The notes: a model not told the origin generated them from the sequence alone. Positions 11,322-20,399 are shown, counted from the stretch's first letter. The stretch is 25,168 bases of DNA from an uncultured Clostridia bacterium (GCA_947304475.1 CAMZBE010000002.1:1-25168), one strand, 5' to 3'. A program made the numbers and translations.

Positions 11322-13031
11322 TCAATCCTCGATCGCGGCTTTACGCGAGAAGATCGGGTGGATGATTTCGGGCGGGAACTTCGGGCGGCGGTCGTAGGTG
11401 TAGAGGCCGTTCTGTTCCTGCTCGACGTCGGTCAACTGGGTATAGCAGAAGGCGAAGATCTTCGGGTTATCGAGCAGCGCGTCGGTCAAGCCTTTCAGGC
11501 GTTCGATGAACTCCTCTTCGGTCTTGGGGGCGTTGCCGTAGCCCCAAGCCTTCTCGTCCAGGCTCCAGCCGATCCCGCCGTACTCGCTGACGAAGAACGG
11601 CATACCGGGTTTGTAGGGCTGGCGCTCGTTGCGCTTGCCCTGCTCGGTATAGGTGCCGTCGGTCACGAGCGACGCGAAATGCTCGACCATCGTTTTGGGC
11701 TTCTGCTCGTAATCATGGATATCGTGGATATCGGTCTCGACGTGAAAGACGCCGCTGGTGTCGATCGCGGGGCGCGTCGGATCGATCGCCTTGGTCGTGC
11801 GGTAGACCAGCGAGAGCAGGGGATCGAACTGACGGCAATGGTGCTGATCCCACGTTTCGTTGAAGGGACACCATCCGATAATCGCCGGATGGTTGAAGTC
11901 GCGCTCCACCTCTTCGAGCCACTCGGGCAGGAAGGGATAGATCGCCTCGGGTTTGGTGTGGTCCAGCCCCCAGTTGGGGTATTCGCCCCAGACGATGTAG
12001 CCGAGTTTGTCGCAATAGTAGAGGTAGCGTTCCTCAAAAATCTTTTCGTGCGGGCGCGCGCCGTTGAAGCCCATCGCGAGCGAGCGGAGAATATCGTTCT
12101 TCAGTTCCTCGTCGGTGGGGGCGGTGTAGATACCGTCGGGGAAGAACCCCTGATCCAGCACCAGCCGCTGAAAGACCGATTTTCCGTTCAGGCGGAACTT
12201 CATGCCGTCCATTCGGATATCGCGGAGCCCGAAATAACTCTTGACGCGGTCCTCACCGAAGGTGAAGGTCAGATCGTAGAGTTTCCCGTCCCCGATCTCC
12301 CACAGATGCTTTTCCGAGAGGGCGATCGGGAAGGTGACCGTCCCGCCCGCGTCCTTCACCGTCGCGCGCCCGACCTCGCGCCCCTCAAAGGAGGCGACGG
12401 CGGTAAGGTCCGCCGTACCCGACAGTTTCGCCTGCACGGTCAGGGTGCCGTTTTCGGCGTTGGGGTAGTAGCGCGTCGAGAGCAGACGCGTTTCGGGCAC
12501 GAACTCGAGCCAGACGGTCTGCCAGATCCCGGTGGTGCGGGTATAACTGCATTCGTAGGATTGGTATTTGTCGGACTGCTTGCCGATCGGGATCATGGGA
12601 TCGCGGGTATCGTCCTGCGCGTAGACGACGACGGTATTCTCGCCCGCCTTCGCCGCGTCGGTGATATCGAAGCAGAACGAAACGTAGCCGCCGGTATGAC
12701 GCCCGACCTCGGTTTCGTTGAGATAAACCCTGCATCTGTAGTCGACGGCGCCGAAATGGAGCAGCACCCGTCCCGCGAGTTCCTTTTCGGTCAGCGTAAA
12801 GGTCCGGCGGTACCAGACCGCCGCGTGAAAATCGACGTCTCCGATCCCGGAAAGTTTGCTCTCGGGGCAGAAGGGAACGACGATGGTGCGGTCAAAGGCG
12901 GCGCCCGCCTTCATCAGTCCTCTGTCTTCGCCGCTGTTCGCTTCGTCAAAGCAGAAGTCCCACTCTCCGTTGAGGTTGCGCCACGCTTCGCGCTCGAATT
13001 GCGGTTTCGGGTGTTCAGGTCTTGCGATCAT
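11322..13031 (-). CDS. Glycoside hydrolase family 2 enzyme (beta-galactosidase/glucuronidase type)
   Basis: 569-aa retaining glycosidase. The start at 13031 is chosen because AAGGAG lies 7 nt upstream; the frame stays open into the hairpin region but that has no ribosome site. Domains in order: N-terminal jelly-roll sugar-binding domain (about 10-180, WRNLNGEWDFCFD, VWYRRTF), Ig-like sandwich (about 185-275), then a TIM barrel. The acid/base is Glu392 in WCPFNETWD and the nucleophile Glu483 in FFVSEYGG, 91 residues apart as in GH2. At 569 aa it is the compact, three-domain form. No signal peptide, so cytoplasmic. Substrate is not determined; beta-galactosides or beta-glucuronides are typical. 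It may share the transcript of the upstream glycosyltransferase gene, but a hairpin array lies between and no promoter was found there. Confidence 0.93.
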   Translation of the reverse strand: MIARPEHPKPQFEREAWRNLNGEWDFCFDEANSGEDRGLMKAGAAFDRTIVVPFCPESKLSGIGDVDFHAAVWYRRTFTLTEKELAGRVLLHFGAVDYRCRVYLNETEVGRHTGGYVSFCFDITDAAKAGENTVVVYAQDDTRDPMIPIGKQSDKYQSYECSYTRTTGIWQTVWLEFVPETRLLSTRYYPNAENGTLTVQAKLSGTADLTAVASFEGREVGRATVKDAGGTVTFPIALSEKHLWEIGDGKLYDLTFTFGEDRVKSYFGLRDIRMDGMKFRLNGKSVFQRLVLDQGFFPDGIYTAPTDEELKNDILRSLAMGFNGARPHEKIFEERYLYYCDKLGYIVWGEYPNWGLDHTKPEAIYPFLPEWLEEVERDFNHPAIIGWCPFNETWDQHHCRQFDPLLSLVYRTTKAIDPTRPAIDTSGVFHVETDIHDIHDYEQKPKTMVEHFASLVTDGTYTEQGKRNERQPYKPGMPFFVSEYGGIGWSLDEKAWGYGNAPKTEEEFIERLKGLTDALLDNPKIFAFCYTQLTDVEQEQNGLYTYDRRPKFPPEIIHPIFSRKAAIED

Positions 13032-13051
13032 TGGGTTTCTCCTTATTCTAA

Positions 13052-13230
13052 TGCGCCAAAGGCGCAATTCATGCCGCAGGCAATTTTTCAATGAATTGAC
13101 GGCTCGCGCCGTCATGAAATGACGCTCGCTATGCTCGCGTCGTGAATTCTCGCCGTCTTCGACGGTTCCGTGAATTGACTTGCGCCGTGGCGCAAGTCGC
13201 AATTCGGATAACGCCGCGGCGTTATCCGAA
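13052..13230. repeat. Hairpin array with AATT-centred linkers
   Basis: At least seven unrelated hairpins in 179 nt: 13052-13057/13061-13066; 13072-13075/13079-13082; GACGGC 13098-13103/13108-13113; GACGC 13121-13125/13137-13141; CCGTC 13153-13157/13161-13165; a perfect 10-bp stem 13177-13186/13189-13198; a perfect 13-bp stem 13203-13215/13218-13230. Junctions repeatedly read CAATTC, TGAATTG, TGAAATG or TGAATTC. The last stem contains the TAA stop codon (13222-13224) of the glycosyltransferase gene. The array fills the whole space between that gene and the GH2 ribosome site. Confidence 0.75.
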
Positions 13231-14244
13231 CTTGACGATCCGTTTGAAGAACCGGTAGCCGCAGACGTCGATCCAGCGGCTGAACTTGGTCTTTCCGGTC
13301 GCGACCGTCGCGGTGGTGGTCCAGCGCAGACGCCGGTAGAGCCACGGATCTCTATCCTTGATATACTTCCAGACCGCGTAGAACTCGGCGCGGCGCTCGG
13401 GGGTATCGTCGGCGTAGGTGAAGACCGCGCAGATCAGGATCATCATTCCGAGTTCGTGGAGCAGATAGCGCCGCAGTTTCGGACGGGTTTTGCCCATCTC
13501 GCGCAGATCGAAGCAGTCGACCATCATCTTGGTCACGCGGATCTGCTGATCGTAGCGCTTCGCGCCGTTTTCGAGCGTGACCGACTGGTCGGCTCGCCCG
13601 ATCATATAGCGGTAGAGGTCGAGCGGCATATAGTAGATTGTCTTGACGTCGGGGAGCGGCTTATACATGAACAGGTTGTCCACGTAGAAGGTGTGTTTCG
13701 GGAGTTCGAGCCCGCAGTTCCGCAGGATCTCGGTTTTGAAGTAGACCGAGTGCATCATCAGGTACTGCGTGATGCCGAAGGGACGGATCTCCTCCCACGA
13801 ACAGACCTTTTCTTTGGGAAAAATCCGGCGGTAGTCCATCACGAAGGTCGAATTGTCGGCGACGTGCTCGTAGACGTAGTTGGCGACGTACAGATCGACG
13901 TCGACGCCCGCCGCCTCGTGTTCGCGCATTTTCGCCATCAGTTTGTCAAGCGCGTCTTTATCGAGCCAGTCGTCGGAGTCGACCACCTTGAAATATTTGC
14001 CCCGTGCGTTCCGGATCCCCTGATTGACGCCCTCGCCGTGCCCGCCGTTCTCCTGGTGAATGACGCGGACGCGGTCGGGGTGGGCGGCGGCGTATCCGTC
14101 GGCGATCTCGCCGGTCTTGTCGGTCGAACCGTCGTCCACGATAATGATTTCGGTATCGTCTCCCGCGGGGAGCAGGGATTCGATACATTTCTGCATATAC
14201 GATTCCGAATTATAGCACGGAACGGTAAAAGTCATCAGGATCAT
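13222..14244 (-). CDS. Family 2 (GT-A) glycosyltransferase
   Basis: 340-aa nucleotide-sugar-dependent glycosyltransferase. The GT2 fold is shown by FTVPCYNSESYMQKCIESLL at the N-terminus, IIIVDDGSTDKT (about 33-44, uracil/ribose-binding Asp pair), NGGHGEGVNQGIRNARGKYFKVVDSDDW (about 67-93, containing the metal-binding DxD, here DSD). The C-terminal part (about 240-340) has one moderately hydrophobic helix (LGMMILICAVFTYA) but no clear transmembrane anchor. It resembles GT2 enzymes of capsule, wall-polymer or exopolysaccharide synthesis; acceptor and donor are unknown. The ATG at 14244 follows GAGGGG. Its stop codon lies inside the 13-bp palindrome at 13203-13230, so translation would run into the stem. 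Confidence 0.88.
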   Translation of the reverse strand: MILMTFTVPCYNSESYMQKCIESLLPAGDDTEIIIVDDGSTDKTGEIADGYAAAHPDRVRVIHQENGGHGEGVNQGIRNARGKYFKVVDSDDWLDKDALDKLMAKMREHEAAGVDVDLYVANYVYEHVADNSTFVMDYRRIFPKEKVCSWEEIRPFGITQYLMMHSVYFKTEILRNCGLELPKHTFYVDNLFMYKPLPDVKTIYYMPLDLYRYMIGRADQSVTLENGAKRYDQQIRVTKMMVDCFDLREMGKTRPKLRRYLLHELGMMILICAVFTYADDTPERRAEFYAVWKYIKDRDPWLYRRLRWTTTATVATGKTKFSRWIDVCGYRFFKRIVKFG

Positions 14245-14319
14245 AGGGAAACCCCTCTCTTGCGTTGCTTTTTTCGTTCTCGTCGGTGCCCGCCGCAAGG
14301 TCGCGTCGGACTTAAGAAC

Positions 14320-14348
14320 AGTATAGCACAAATCGGCGCAAATTGCAA
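14320..14348 (-). promoter_or_regulatory. SigA-type promoter of the glycosyltransferase gene
   Basis: Minus-strand TTGCAA (14343-14348), 17-nt spacer, TATACT (14320-14325), 76 nt before the ATG. The divergent ABC transporter gene has no equally good promoter; TTCAAA (14418-14423) with TATCTG 17 nt on is a weak option. Confidence 0.8.
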
Positions 14349-14490
14349 CCCCGGAGAGAAAGGGCGCGGGAGCGCCCGACGAAGTTTACAAATCGGGTTT
14401 GTTTCGTTCTTTTTCTGTTCAAAAATTTCTTCTAAAATGGTATCTGGTAAAAACTGCGCCGACGGTCGGCGTTTGAAAGGAAACACGGTC

Positions 14491-17400
14491 ATGCTTACGT
14501 TGCGCGACGTCAGAAAAGAATACGGAGAGGGGGAGAGCGCGGTCGTCGCCCTCAAGGGCGTTACGGTCTCTTTCCGCGAGAACGAGTTCGTCTCGATCCT
14601 GGGACCTTCCGGGTGCGGGAAGACTACGCTGCTCAATATCATCGGGGGGCTCGATCATTACACGTCGGGCGACCTCGTGATCCGCGGCGTCTCGACCAAA
14701 CTCTACCGCGACGCCGACTGGGACGCCTACCGCAACCATTCGGTGGGCTTCGTGTTTCAGAACTACAACCTGATTCCGCACCAGACCGTGCTGTCCAACG
14801 TCGAACTGGCGCTGACGCTTTCGGGCGTCTCGAAAGCAGAGCGGCGGCAGAGGGCGACCGAAGCACTCGTTCGCGTCGGGCTCGGGGATCAGATCAAAAA
14901 GCGTCCGAACCAACTCTCCGGCGGACAGATGCAGCGGGTGGCGATCGCCCGCGCGCTGGTGAACGATCCCGACGTCCTGCTCGCCGACGAACCGACCGGC
15001 GCGCTCGATACCGAGACCAGTATCCAGGTGATGGATCTGCTCCGCGAGGTCGCGCGCGAGAAACTGGTCGTGATGGTGACGCACAACCCCGACCTTGCCG
15101 AACGCTATTCGACCAGGATTATCCGTCTGCTCGACGGCGGGATCGTCGGGGACAGCGATCCGTACGAACCCGACGAGACGCCCGCCTCCGAGAAAATGCC
15201 GGAGACGCCCGCCGACGAAGCGCCGGTCACCGAAACGGAAGCCGACGCGACGGCGGAACCCCGCCCCGCCAAAAAGAAACCCAAGAAGGCAAAGAAGCGT
15301 TCGATGTCCGGTCTGACCGCGCTTTCGCTCTCGCTGAACAACCTGATGACCAAGAAGGGGCGCACGTTTCTGACCAGTTTTGCCGGGAGCATCGGCATTA
15401 TCGGTATTGCCCTGATCCTCGCGCTCTCGAACGGGATCAACCTCTATATCCGGCACATTCAAGAGGACGCGCTCTCGTCCTATCCCGTTACCGTCAACCG
15501 CGAGGAGACCGACCTGGTCGCGATGATCTCCTCCCTCGGGGAACAGCGGAGCGAGAGGCACGAACACCCGACCGACGACGGGAACGTTTACAGCAGCCCC
15601 GTTTTCTACAGTCTGATCAACACTCTGCTCGCCCCCGATAAGAGCGAGAACAACCTGACGGCGTTCAAAGAGTATATCGACGGCGGCGCGTTCGACAGCG
15701 TCAACGCCACGATCCAGTACGGTTACGACATCCCCCTGACCGTCTATACCCGCGACGAAGAGACCGGGGAATACGTCTCGTCGGATATCTACGCCCTGAT
15801 GTCGAACGTCGGCGGCGTATCGACCGACGCCGCGGCGACGTCCGATTATTCCTTCTCGTCCAGTTTCTCGAACTACAGCGTGTGGAGCGAGGTGCTCGGC
15901 GGGAAGAACGGGGAACCGGTCGCCGATCTCGTCAAGGAGCAGTACGATCTGCTCGCCGGGGAATGGCCGACGTCCGCCGGCGACGTTCTGCTCGTCGTAT
16001 CGGATCACGACGAGGTCAACGACCTGACGCTCTACGCCCTCGGATTGAAGAGTGAGAGCGAGATGCGGAAGATGATGATCGCGGCGATCGGCAGATCCAA
16101 GATCGAGCAGCCCGAGACCGAGAAGTGGTCCTACGAGGAGATCCTCGGGCGCAAGTTCCGCACCATCGCGCCCGCCCGCCTCTACCAGCAGATCGGCGGG
16201 AAGTGGCAGAACGTCTCAAATCAGCAGGCGGTGCTCGAGACCATGCTCACGAACGACGAAATGTCGATTGAACTGAAGATCTGCGGCATTCTGCGCAAGA
16301 ACCCCGACGCCACGTCCACCTCGGCGAACGGCACGCTGCTCTACACGGCGGCTCTGACCAAATACCTGATCTCGGCGACGCTCGAGAGCGAGATCGTGCG
16401 GGCGCAGTTCGCCGATCCCGAAACCGACGTTCTGACCGGGCTCCCCTTCGAGGTCGATCCCGAAATGCTGCCCAAGACCGACGCCGAGCGGGCTACCCGC
16501 TTTACCGAATACGTCGCGAGCCTGACGCCGGCGGAGAAGGCTGCGCTTTTGAAAACCATGCTGACCACGCACTACGATCCCGCGACCAACAAGGTCAGAG
16601 ACCTGAGGTTGCGGATCGAAGACGCGGTCGGCCAGGCGATGGCGATGATCGGTACGACGCGCGAGAAGATCACCGCGTGGGTGGACGCATACTATCCCGA
16701 ATATTCCGTGTTCATTTCCTATTTTGAGAACGAAGACGAACTGGTCGCGACGGTAGAAAAACTGCTCACGATCAAGGTCTCGCAGGAACTCGTGGCGGCG
16801 GGCGAGGCGCGCTACGACGCCATCCGCAACACCCCGTCCGACGCGGAGATTTCGGCAAAGGCGTCCGAGATACTGGCGACGCTCTCCGACCGGACGGCGA
16901 AGGAAAACTACGTCGTCGGGATCTACCTTGAAACCACCGAACTCTCCGAGGACGCGCTGACCGCGTGGGCGGCGGGGCTCTCGGACGGTGAACTGGACGA
17001 AGTGACCGAAAAGATCGCCCGCGAACGGGCGCGGGCGATGATCGCCGCCGATCCGACCGTCGACGAAGCGACCAAGGACGCCCGCTGCGCCGCCGCGCTC
17101 GACGCGATCGTCGCCTCGATCGACGGAGAAGAGCAAAAGGGGACGGCGTATCAGAAATTCGTCCCCGACGGGAGCGCCGGCACCACCTACGAAGAGACGC
17201 TTGCGAAACTCTACGTCTACGACGAGGACACCCCTTCGCGCATCAGTTTCTACGTCACCACCTTCGAGGAAAAGGACAAAGTGACCGACATCATCGCCCG
17301 CTACAACGAGAGCGTGGAAGAGAAGGACGAAATCACCTATACCGACGTGATGGCGCTGCTCATGACCTCGGTCACCTATATCCTGAACGCCGTGACCTAC

Positions 17401-17796
17401 GTCCTCGTCGCCTTCGTGTCGGTGTCGCTCGTCGTGTCGTCGATCATGATCGGGATCATCACCTATATCTCGGTGCTCGAACGCACCAAAGAGATCGGTA
17501 TCCTGCGCGCGATCGGCGCGTCGAAACGCGACGTTTCCCGCGTCTTCAACGCCGAAACGCTGATCATCGGCTTTGCCGCCGGACTGATCGGGATCATCGT
17601 CACGCTGCTCTTCTGCATTCCGATCAACCTGATCCTGCGGGCGCTCTCGGGGATCAGCAATATCGCCGCGGTGCTACCGGTCGGCGGGGGGATCGCGCTG
17701 GTGCTGATCAGTATGGGATTGACGCTGCTGGCGGGACTGATTCCCGCGCGTATGGCGTCGAAGAAAGATCCCGTCGTCGCTCTCCGGACGGAGTGA
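14491..17796 (+). CDS. Fused ABC transporter, MacB-type ATPase with FtsX-type permease
   Basis: 1101 aa. Residues 1-220 are an ATPase of the MacB/LolD group: Walker A GPSGCGKTT (38-46), Q-loop FVFQNYNL, signature LSGGQ (143-147), Walker B VLLADEP (162-168), H-loop His198. A Pro/Glu-rich linker (about 225-260) and a Lys-rich patch lead to the first membrane helix (about 293-315). About 630 residues follow outside the membrane, much larger than the usual MacB periplasmic domain. Three helices and the FtsX signature ERTKEIGILRAIGASKRDV close the protein, ending in PARMASKKDPVVALRTE. Such transporters export peptides or lipids or act as mechanotransmitters. The start at 14491 is fixed by AAAGGAAA upstream; the frame happens to be open for 1.3 kb before it, opposite the glycosyltransferase gene. 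Monocistronic, with its own terminator. Confidence 0.92.
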   Translation: MLTLRDVRKEYGEGESAVVALKGVTVSFRENEFVSILGPSGCGKTTLLNIIGGLDHYTSGDLVIRGVSTKLYRDADWDAYRNHSVGFVFQNYNLIPHQTVLSNVELALTLSGVSKAERRQRATEALVRVGLGDQIKKRPNQLSGGQMQRVAIARALVNDPDVLLADEPTGALDTETSIQVMDLLREVAREKLVVMVTHNPDLAERYSTRIIRLLDGGIVGDSDPYEPDETPASEKMPETPADEAPVTETEADATAEPRPAKKKPKKAKKRSMSGLTALSLSLNNLMTKKGRTFLTSFAGSIGIIGIALILALSNGINLYIRHIQEDALSSYPVTVNREETDLVAMISSLGEQRSERHEHPTDDGNVYSSPVFYSLINTLLAPDKSENNLTAFKEYIDGGAFDSVNATIQYGYDIPLTVYTRDEETGEYVSSDIYALMSNVGGVSTDAAATSDYSFSSSFSNYSVWSEVLGGKNGEPVADLVKEQYDLLAGEWPTSAGDVLLVVSDHDEVNDLTLYALGLKSESEMRKMMIAAIGRSKIEQPETEKWSYEEILGRKFRTIAPARLYQQIGGKWQNVSNQQAVLETMLTNDEMSIELKICGILRKNPDATSTSANGTLLYTAALTKYLISATLESEIVRAQFADPETDVLTGLPFEVDPEMLPKTDAERATRFTEYVASLTPAEKAALLKTMLTTHYDPATNKVRDLRLRIEDAVGQAMAMIGTTREKITAWVDAYYPEYSVFISYFENEDELVATVEKLLTIKVSQELVAAGEARYDAIRNTPSDAEISAKASEILATLSDRTAKENYVVGIYLETTELSEDALTAWAAGLSDGELDEVTEKIARERARAMIAADPTVDEATKDARCAAALDAIVASIDGEEQKGTAYQKFVPDGSAGTTYEETLAKLYVYDEDTPSRISFYVTTFEEKDKVTDIIARYNESVEEKDEITYTDVMALLMTSVTYILNAVTYVLVAFVSVSLVVSSIMIGIITYISVLERTKEIGILRAIGASKRDVSRVFNAETLIIGFAAGLIGIIVTLLFCIPINLILRALSGISNIAAVLPVGGGIALVLISMGLTLLAGLIPARMASKKDPVVALRTE

Positions 17797-17906
17797 TTGA
17801 CGCGCGGATTCCGCCCGGACCGAAAAACAAAAAGGGGTTATATTACAATCCGTCGGTGTTTTTCGCCGCGCAGAAAGATTCCGCACAGCAAAATGCAATT
17901 AAGGCG

Positions 17907-17946
17907 GAACCCCGCTCGCAGATCGCGAGCGGGGTTCTCCTTTTTT
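17907..17946 (+). terminator. Rho-independent terminator of the ABC transporter gene
   Basis: A perfect 13-bp stem (17907-17919 with 17925-17937), then TCC and six T. It lies 110 nt after the stop; 17797-17906 holds nothing recognisable. Confidence 0.9.
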
Positions 17947-18107
17947 GTTGTTTTTTCTATCCGCGTTCTCTTACTCCCGACGTATGATCGTACGCCTTCG
18001 GCGCGAGAACGCGAATTCTGCGTCTGTGCCCTCTCGCCGTCGCATAGTCGCACGAGGCGCGCGTCGTGCCGCTCGCCTCGCGTTCCTTGCTTTGGGCTCG
18101 ACCGCTC

Positions 18108-18138
18108 GTCCTAAATAGTCCACCGGACTATTTAGGAC
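18108..18138. repeat. Perfect 14-bp hairpin
   Basis: GTCCTAAATAGTCC (18108-18121) pairs with GGACTATTTAGGAC (18125-18138) around ACC. It lies in the 376 nt between the ABC terminator and the lipoprotein 3' end, which otherwise holds GC-rich sequence with a GAATTC junction (18012-18017) like the array at 13052-13230. No U-run; no gene seen here. Confidence 0.6.
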
Positions 18139-18209
18139 TTCGTTAACCCCGCGCGTCAAGGCGGCATTTGCTGGCGCGGTCGGGTTTTGAATGTTACAGA
18201 ACGCGCGAG

Positions 18210-18239
18210 CGGTAGGGGACGGCGTCCTCGACGTCCCGC
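18210..18239 (+). repeat. Dispersed 30-nt repeat, family B (copy 3)
   Basis: Identical over all 30 positions to the minus-strand copy at 1111-1140, about 17 kb away. No family A element was found beside this copy. Confidence 0.8.
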
Positions 18240-18272
18240 CCGGCGCGGGTAGATTTTGACCGTTATCGTAAC

Positions 18273-18301
18273 GCCGCGCGGAAAACCGTGCGGCTCATAA
18301 C
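18273..18301 (+). repeat. Hairpin plus TCATAAC (fourth unit)
   Basis: GCCGCGCGG (18273-18281) pairs with CCGTGCGGC (18286-18294) around AAAA, directly followed by TCATAAC (18295-18301), the same arrangement as in the 4731-4826 array. On the minus strand it begins 21 nt after the stop of the first lipoprotein. Confidence 0.7.
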
Positions 18302-18322
18302 TCATCGCTGCGGCGTGGGGTT

Positions 18323-18671
18323 TCAGTTCGCCGTCGAGCGGCGGATCGCGGTCGTGACGGTCACGCCGTCCGCCCCGGGCGTCAGGTTCACCATGGCGAA
18401 GGCGGCGCCGTCGTGCTTGTAAACCGCGGCGGTTTTGGTTTCGCCGCCGTCGGTGTAACTGACGGCGGTCCACGCGTTGGGCACGCGCACCTCCACCGTC
18501 AGGGGATCGTTGAAATCTTGCTCGGTCAGGTATTTGTTGTCCGCCGTCGTGCGGTTGATCTTCATATCGACGAGAACGGCGCCGTTTTCAAAACGCGCGG
18601 AAACCGTCGTGTTCTGGCGCTCGCGGATATACCGCGTGGCTTCGCCGAAGGTCGCCGCCCAGAGTTTGCCG
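18323..18671 (-). repeat. Near-identical 349-bp 3' segment shared by the lipoprotein pair (first copy)
   Basis: Identical to 20051-20399 except one silent change (18653 C, 20381 T). Identity starts exactly at the stop codon and ends abruptly after codon position 448. The 5' third of both genes is also near-identical (about 19664-19985 here, 21392-21713 in the partner), while the middle is clearly diverged. Confidence 0.85.
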
Positions 18672-20014
18672 TTTTCGATCGGCTCCGACGCGTAGGCAAG
18701 GAAACTTTCCACTACGTCGGTCGAGGCGTCGCCGGTGCTTGTCAAGCCGACGATGCCGCGGCACAGAACGATCAGCCAGGTGCCGTTCCGGATCGTATCG
18801 TCGATCCAACCCTTGCTTATCGACAGTTTTTCGTTCGGATCCTCGATGGACTTGAACGACCGCATATGGAGATTGTACCATCCGCCTGCTTCGGCGTTGA
18901 ACGCGGGATCAAGCGACTGGTAGCCGCGTTCGCCCTGCCGGATGGCGAAATAGGTCTCCTGCGCGACCTTGAGCGCCCCTCCGTCCTTGACGACGACGGG
19001 ATTGCCGTTTGCGTCTTTTTCCAGATTGCCGTTTCCGTCGGACTTGAAACTGTAGGTGGAGAGGGTGTTGTTCGAGGGCGCGAAGCAGAGAACCGCCCGT
19101 CCCGGAAACGCCTCTTCGATCAGGGCTTTCGACTGCACGAGTTCAACGTCGTAGTTTTCCTGAATATTGTTGTACTTACATTCCTCGTAACTCGACCATC
19201 TTTCACCTGGAAGCACCAGACTGTGCGTCATACTGTGACATTCGGGTTCGAGGGTTCCGTCGGCGAAAACCGCCCGCCACCCGTTCGCCTGTCCGTTGAA
19301 ATCCGGCTTGTCGCCCCCCCAGTTCGGGATCATTAAGAAGGAACCCTTGGTTCCGTACTTCTTGTTCTGGGTATTCACCCAGTTCGCGATCTCGAGAACC
19401 CCGAAATCGTAGGTCATCGTGAGAATGCCGTTCGCCCCGTCCTTCGCGGGGGTGAGCGCGGCGACGTAGCGCGGTTCGTAGGTGTAAATCGGACTGTAAC
19501 TCATCTTTTTCGTTCCGTTCTCCGTATTTTCGGCGGTCGGGGCGGTCAGTTTCTTGTTCCATTGTCTGAAGACGCCGATCTCGTACTTCCTCGTTTCGTC
19601 TTTTCCGTATCCCTTGGGCGGCGTCGGAATCTCGCCCTCGTGCGTCGGAACGGTGAAGACGCCGGACGGCAGAACGAACAGGACCTCGTAGACCGTCAGC
19701 CCGTACTCGCCGACCGTCGCCGTGTAGGTGGCGTCGCACTCCGCGGGCACGATCTCCTTGTCCCAGCCGGTCACTTTATAAAAGTGTTCGGCCGTCTCCC
19801 ACGAAAGCGCCGTTTCGGGACAGACCGGCGTTTCGCCGTGTTCGACCGTCACGGTCGTTTCCCGCCCGTTGATCAGGAAGGCAACGGTGTAGGGACCGTC
19901 GTTTTTCGTCGTCGCGGCGGTCGTGACGTCCCCGTTTCCGCCGCAGGACGCGAGCGAAAAGACCGAAAGGACGAGGCACAGGATCAGCGCGACGGTGATC
20001 GCCGTTTTCTTCAT
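18323..20014 (-). CDS. Deacetylase-like lipoprotein, copy 1, active site apparently lost
   Basis: 563-aa lipoprotein. Signal peptide with lipobox LASC (Cys24), an Asn/Thr-rich linker, a small beta domain (about 41-100, YTVAFLING...GWDKEI...ATYTATV) like repeats in many Clostridial surface proteins, then a NodB/polysaccharide-deacetylase-like core and a C-terminal beta domain (about 470-563). Compared with its tandem neighbour it aligns without gaps, but two residues expected for catalysis differ: motif 1 TYDDG is TYDFG here (Phe204, codon 19403-19405), and the late CHG is CRG (Arg419, codon 18758-18760). The metal-binding HSMTH (260-264) remains. It is therefore probably not an active CE4-type enzyme and may bind carbohydrate. 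ATG at 20014, 36 nt after the stop of the neighbour, so the two form an operon. Function unproven. Confidence 0.78.
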   Translation of the reverse strand: MKKTAITVALILCLVLSVFSLASCGGNGDVTTAATTKNDGPYTVAFLINGRETTVTVEHGETPVCPETALSWETAEHFYKVTGWDKEIVPAECDATYTATVGEYGLTVYEVLFVLPSGVFTVPTHEGEIPTPPKGYGKDETRKYEIGVFRQWNKKLTAPTAENTENGTKKMSYSPIYTYEPRYVAALTPAKDGANGILTMTYDFGVLEIANWVNTQNKKYGTKGSFLMIPNWGGDKPDFNGQANGWRAVFADGTLEPECHSMTHSLVLPGERWSSYEECKYNNIQENYDVELVQSKALIEEAFPGRAVLCFAPSNNTLSTYSFKSDGNGNLEKDANGNPVVVKDGGALKVAQETYFAIRQGERGYQSLDPAFNAEAGGWYNLHMRSFKSIEDPNEKLSISKGWIDDTIRNGTWLIVLCRGIVGLTSTGDASTDVVESFLAYASEPIENGKLWAATFGEATRYIRERQNTTVSARFENGAVLVDMKINRTTADNKYLTEQDFNDPLTVEVRVPNAWTAVSYTDGGETKTAAVYKHDGAAFAMVNLTPGADGVTVTTAIRRSTAN

Positions 20015-20050
20015 ACGCGTCTCTTTCTCCGAACAGTTCCGTTTGCCGTC

Positions 20051-20399
20051 TCAGTTCGCCGTCGAGCGGCGGATCGCGGTCGTGACGGTCACGCCGTCCG
20101 CCCCGGGCGTCAGGTTCACCATGGCGAAGGCGGCGCCGTCGTGCTTGTAAACCGCGGCGGTTTTGGTTTCGCCGCCGTCGGTGTAACTGACGGCGGTCCA
20201 CGCGTTGGGCACGCGCACCTCCACCGTCAGGGGATCGTTGAAATCTTGCTCGGTCAGGTATTTGTTGTCCGCCGTCGTGCGGTTGATCTTCATATCGACG
20301 AGAACGGCGCCGTTTTCAAAACGCGCGGAAACCGTCGTGTTCTGGCGCTCGCGGATATACCGCGTGGCTTCGCCGAAGGTTGCCGCCCAGAGTTTGCCG
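20051..20399 (-). repeat. Near-identical 349-bp 3' segment shared by the lipoprotein pair (second copy)
   Basis: Partner of 18323-18671 at a constant offset of 1728 bp, which holds over the entire length of both genes because they align without gaps. Confidence 0.85.

Noticed and set aside
11313..13094. 593-codon open frame on the plus strand
   Set aside because: Antisense of the GH2 gene, which has full catalytic motifs. Long antisense frames are expected with GC-rich third positions.
13052..13230. CRISPR array or integron attC cluster
   Set aside because: Stems differ in sequence and length, spacing is irregular, there are no constant direct repeats of CRISPR length, no cas genes, no integrase and no attC core sites.
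13180..14490. Upstream extension of the ABC transporter frame by 437 codons
   Set aside because: It is antisense to a well-supported glycosyltransferase gene, contains the hairpin array, and the ATPase begins normally at 14491 with a ribosome site.
17983..18117. 44-codon Arg-rich frame on the plus strand
   Set aside because: No ribosome site, composition of a shadow frame, and it runs through hairpin-forming repeat sequence.
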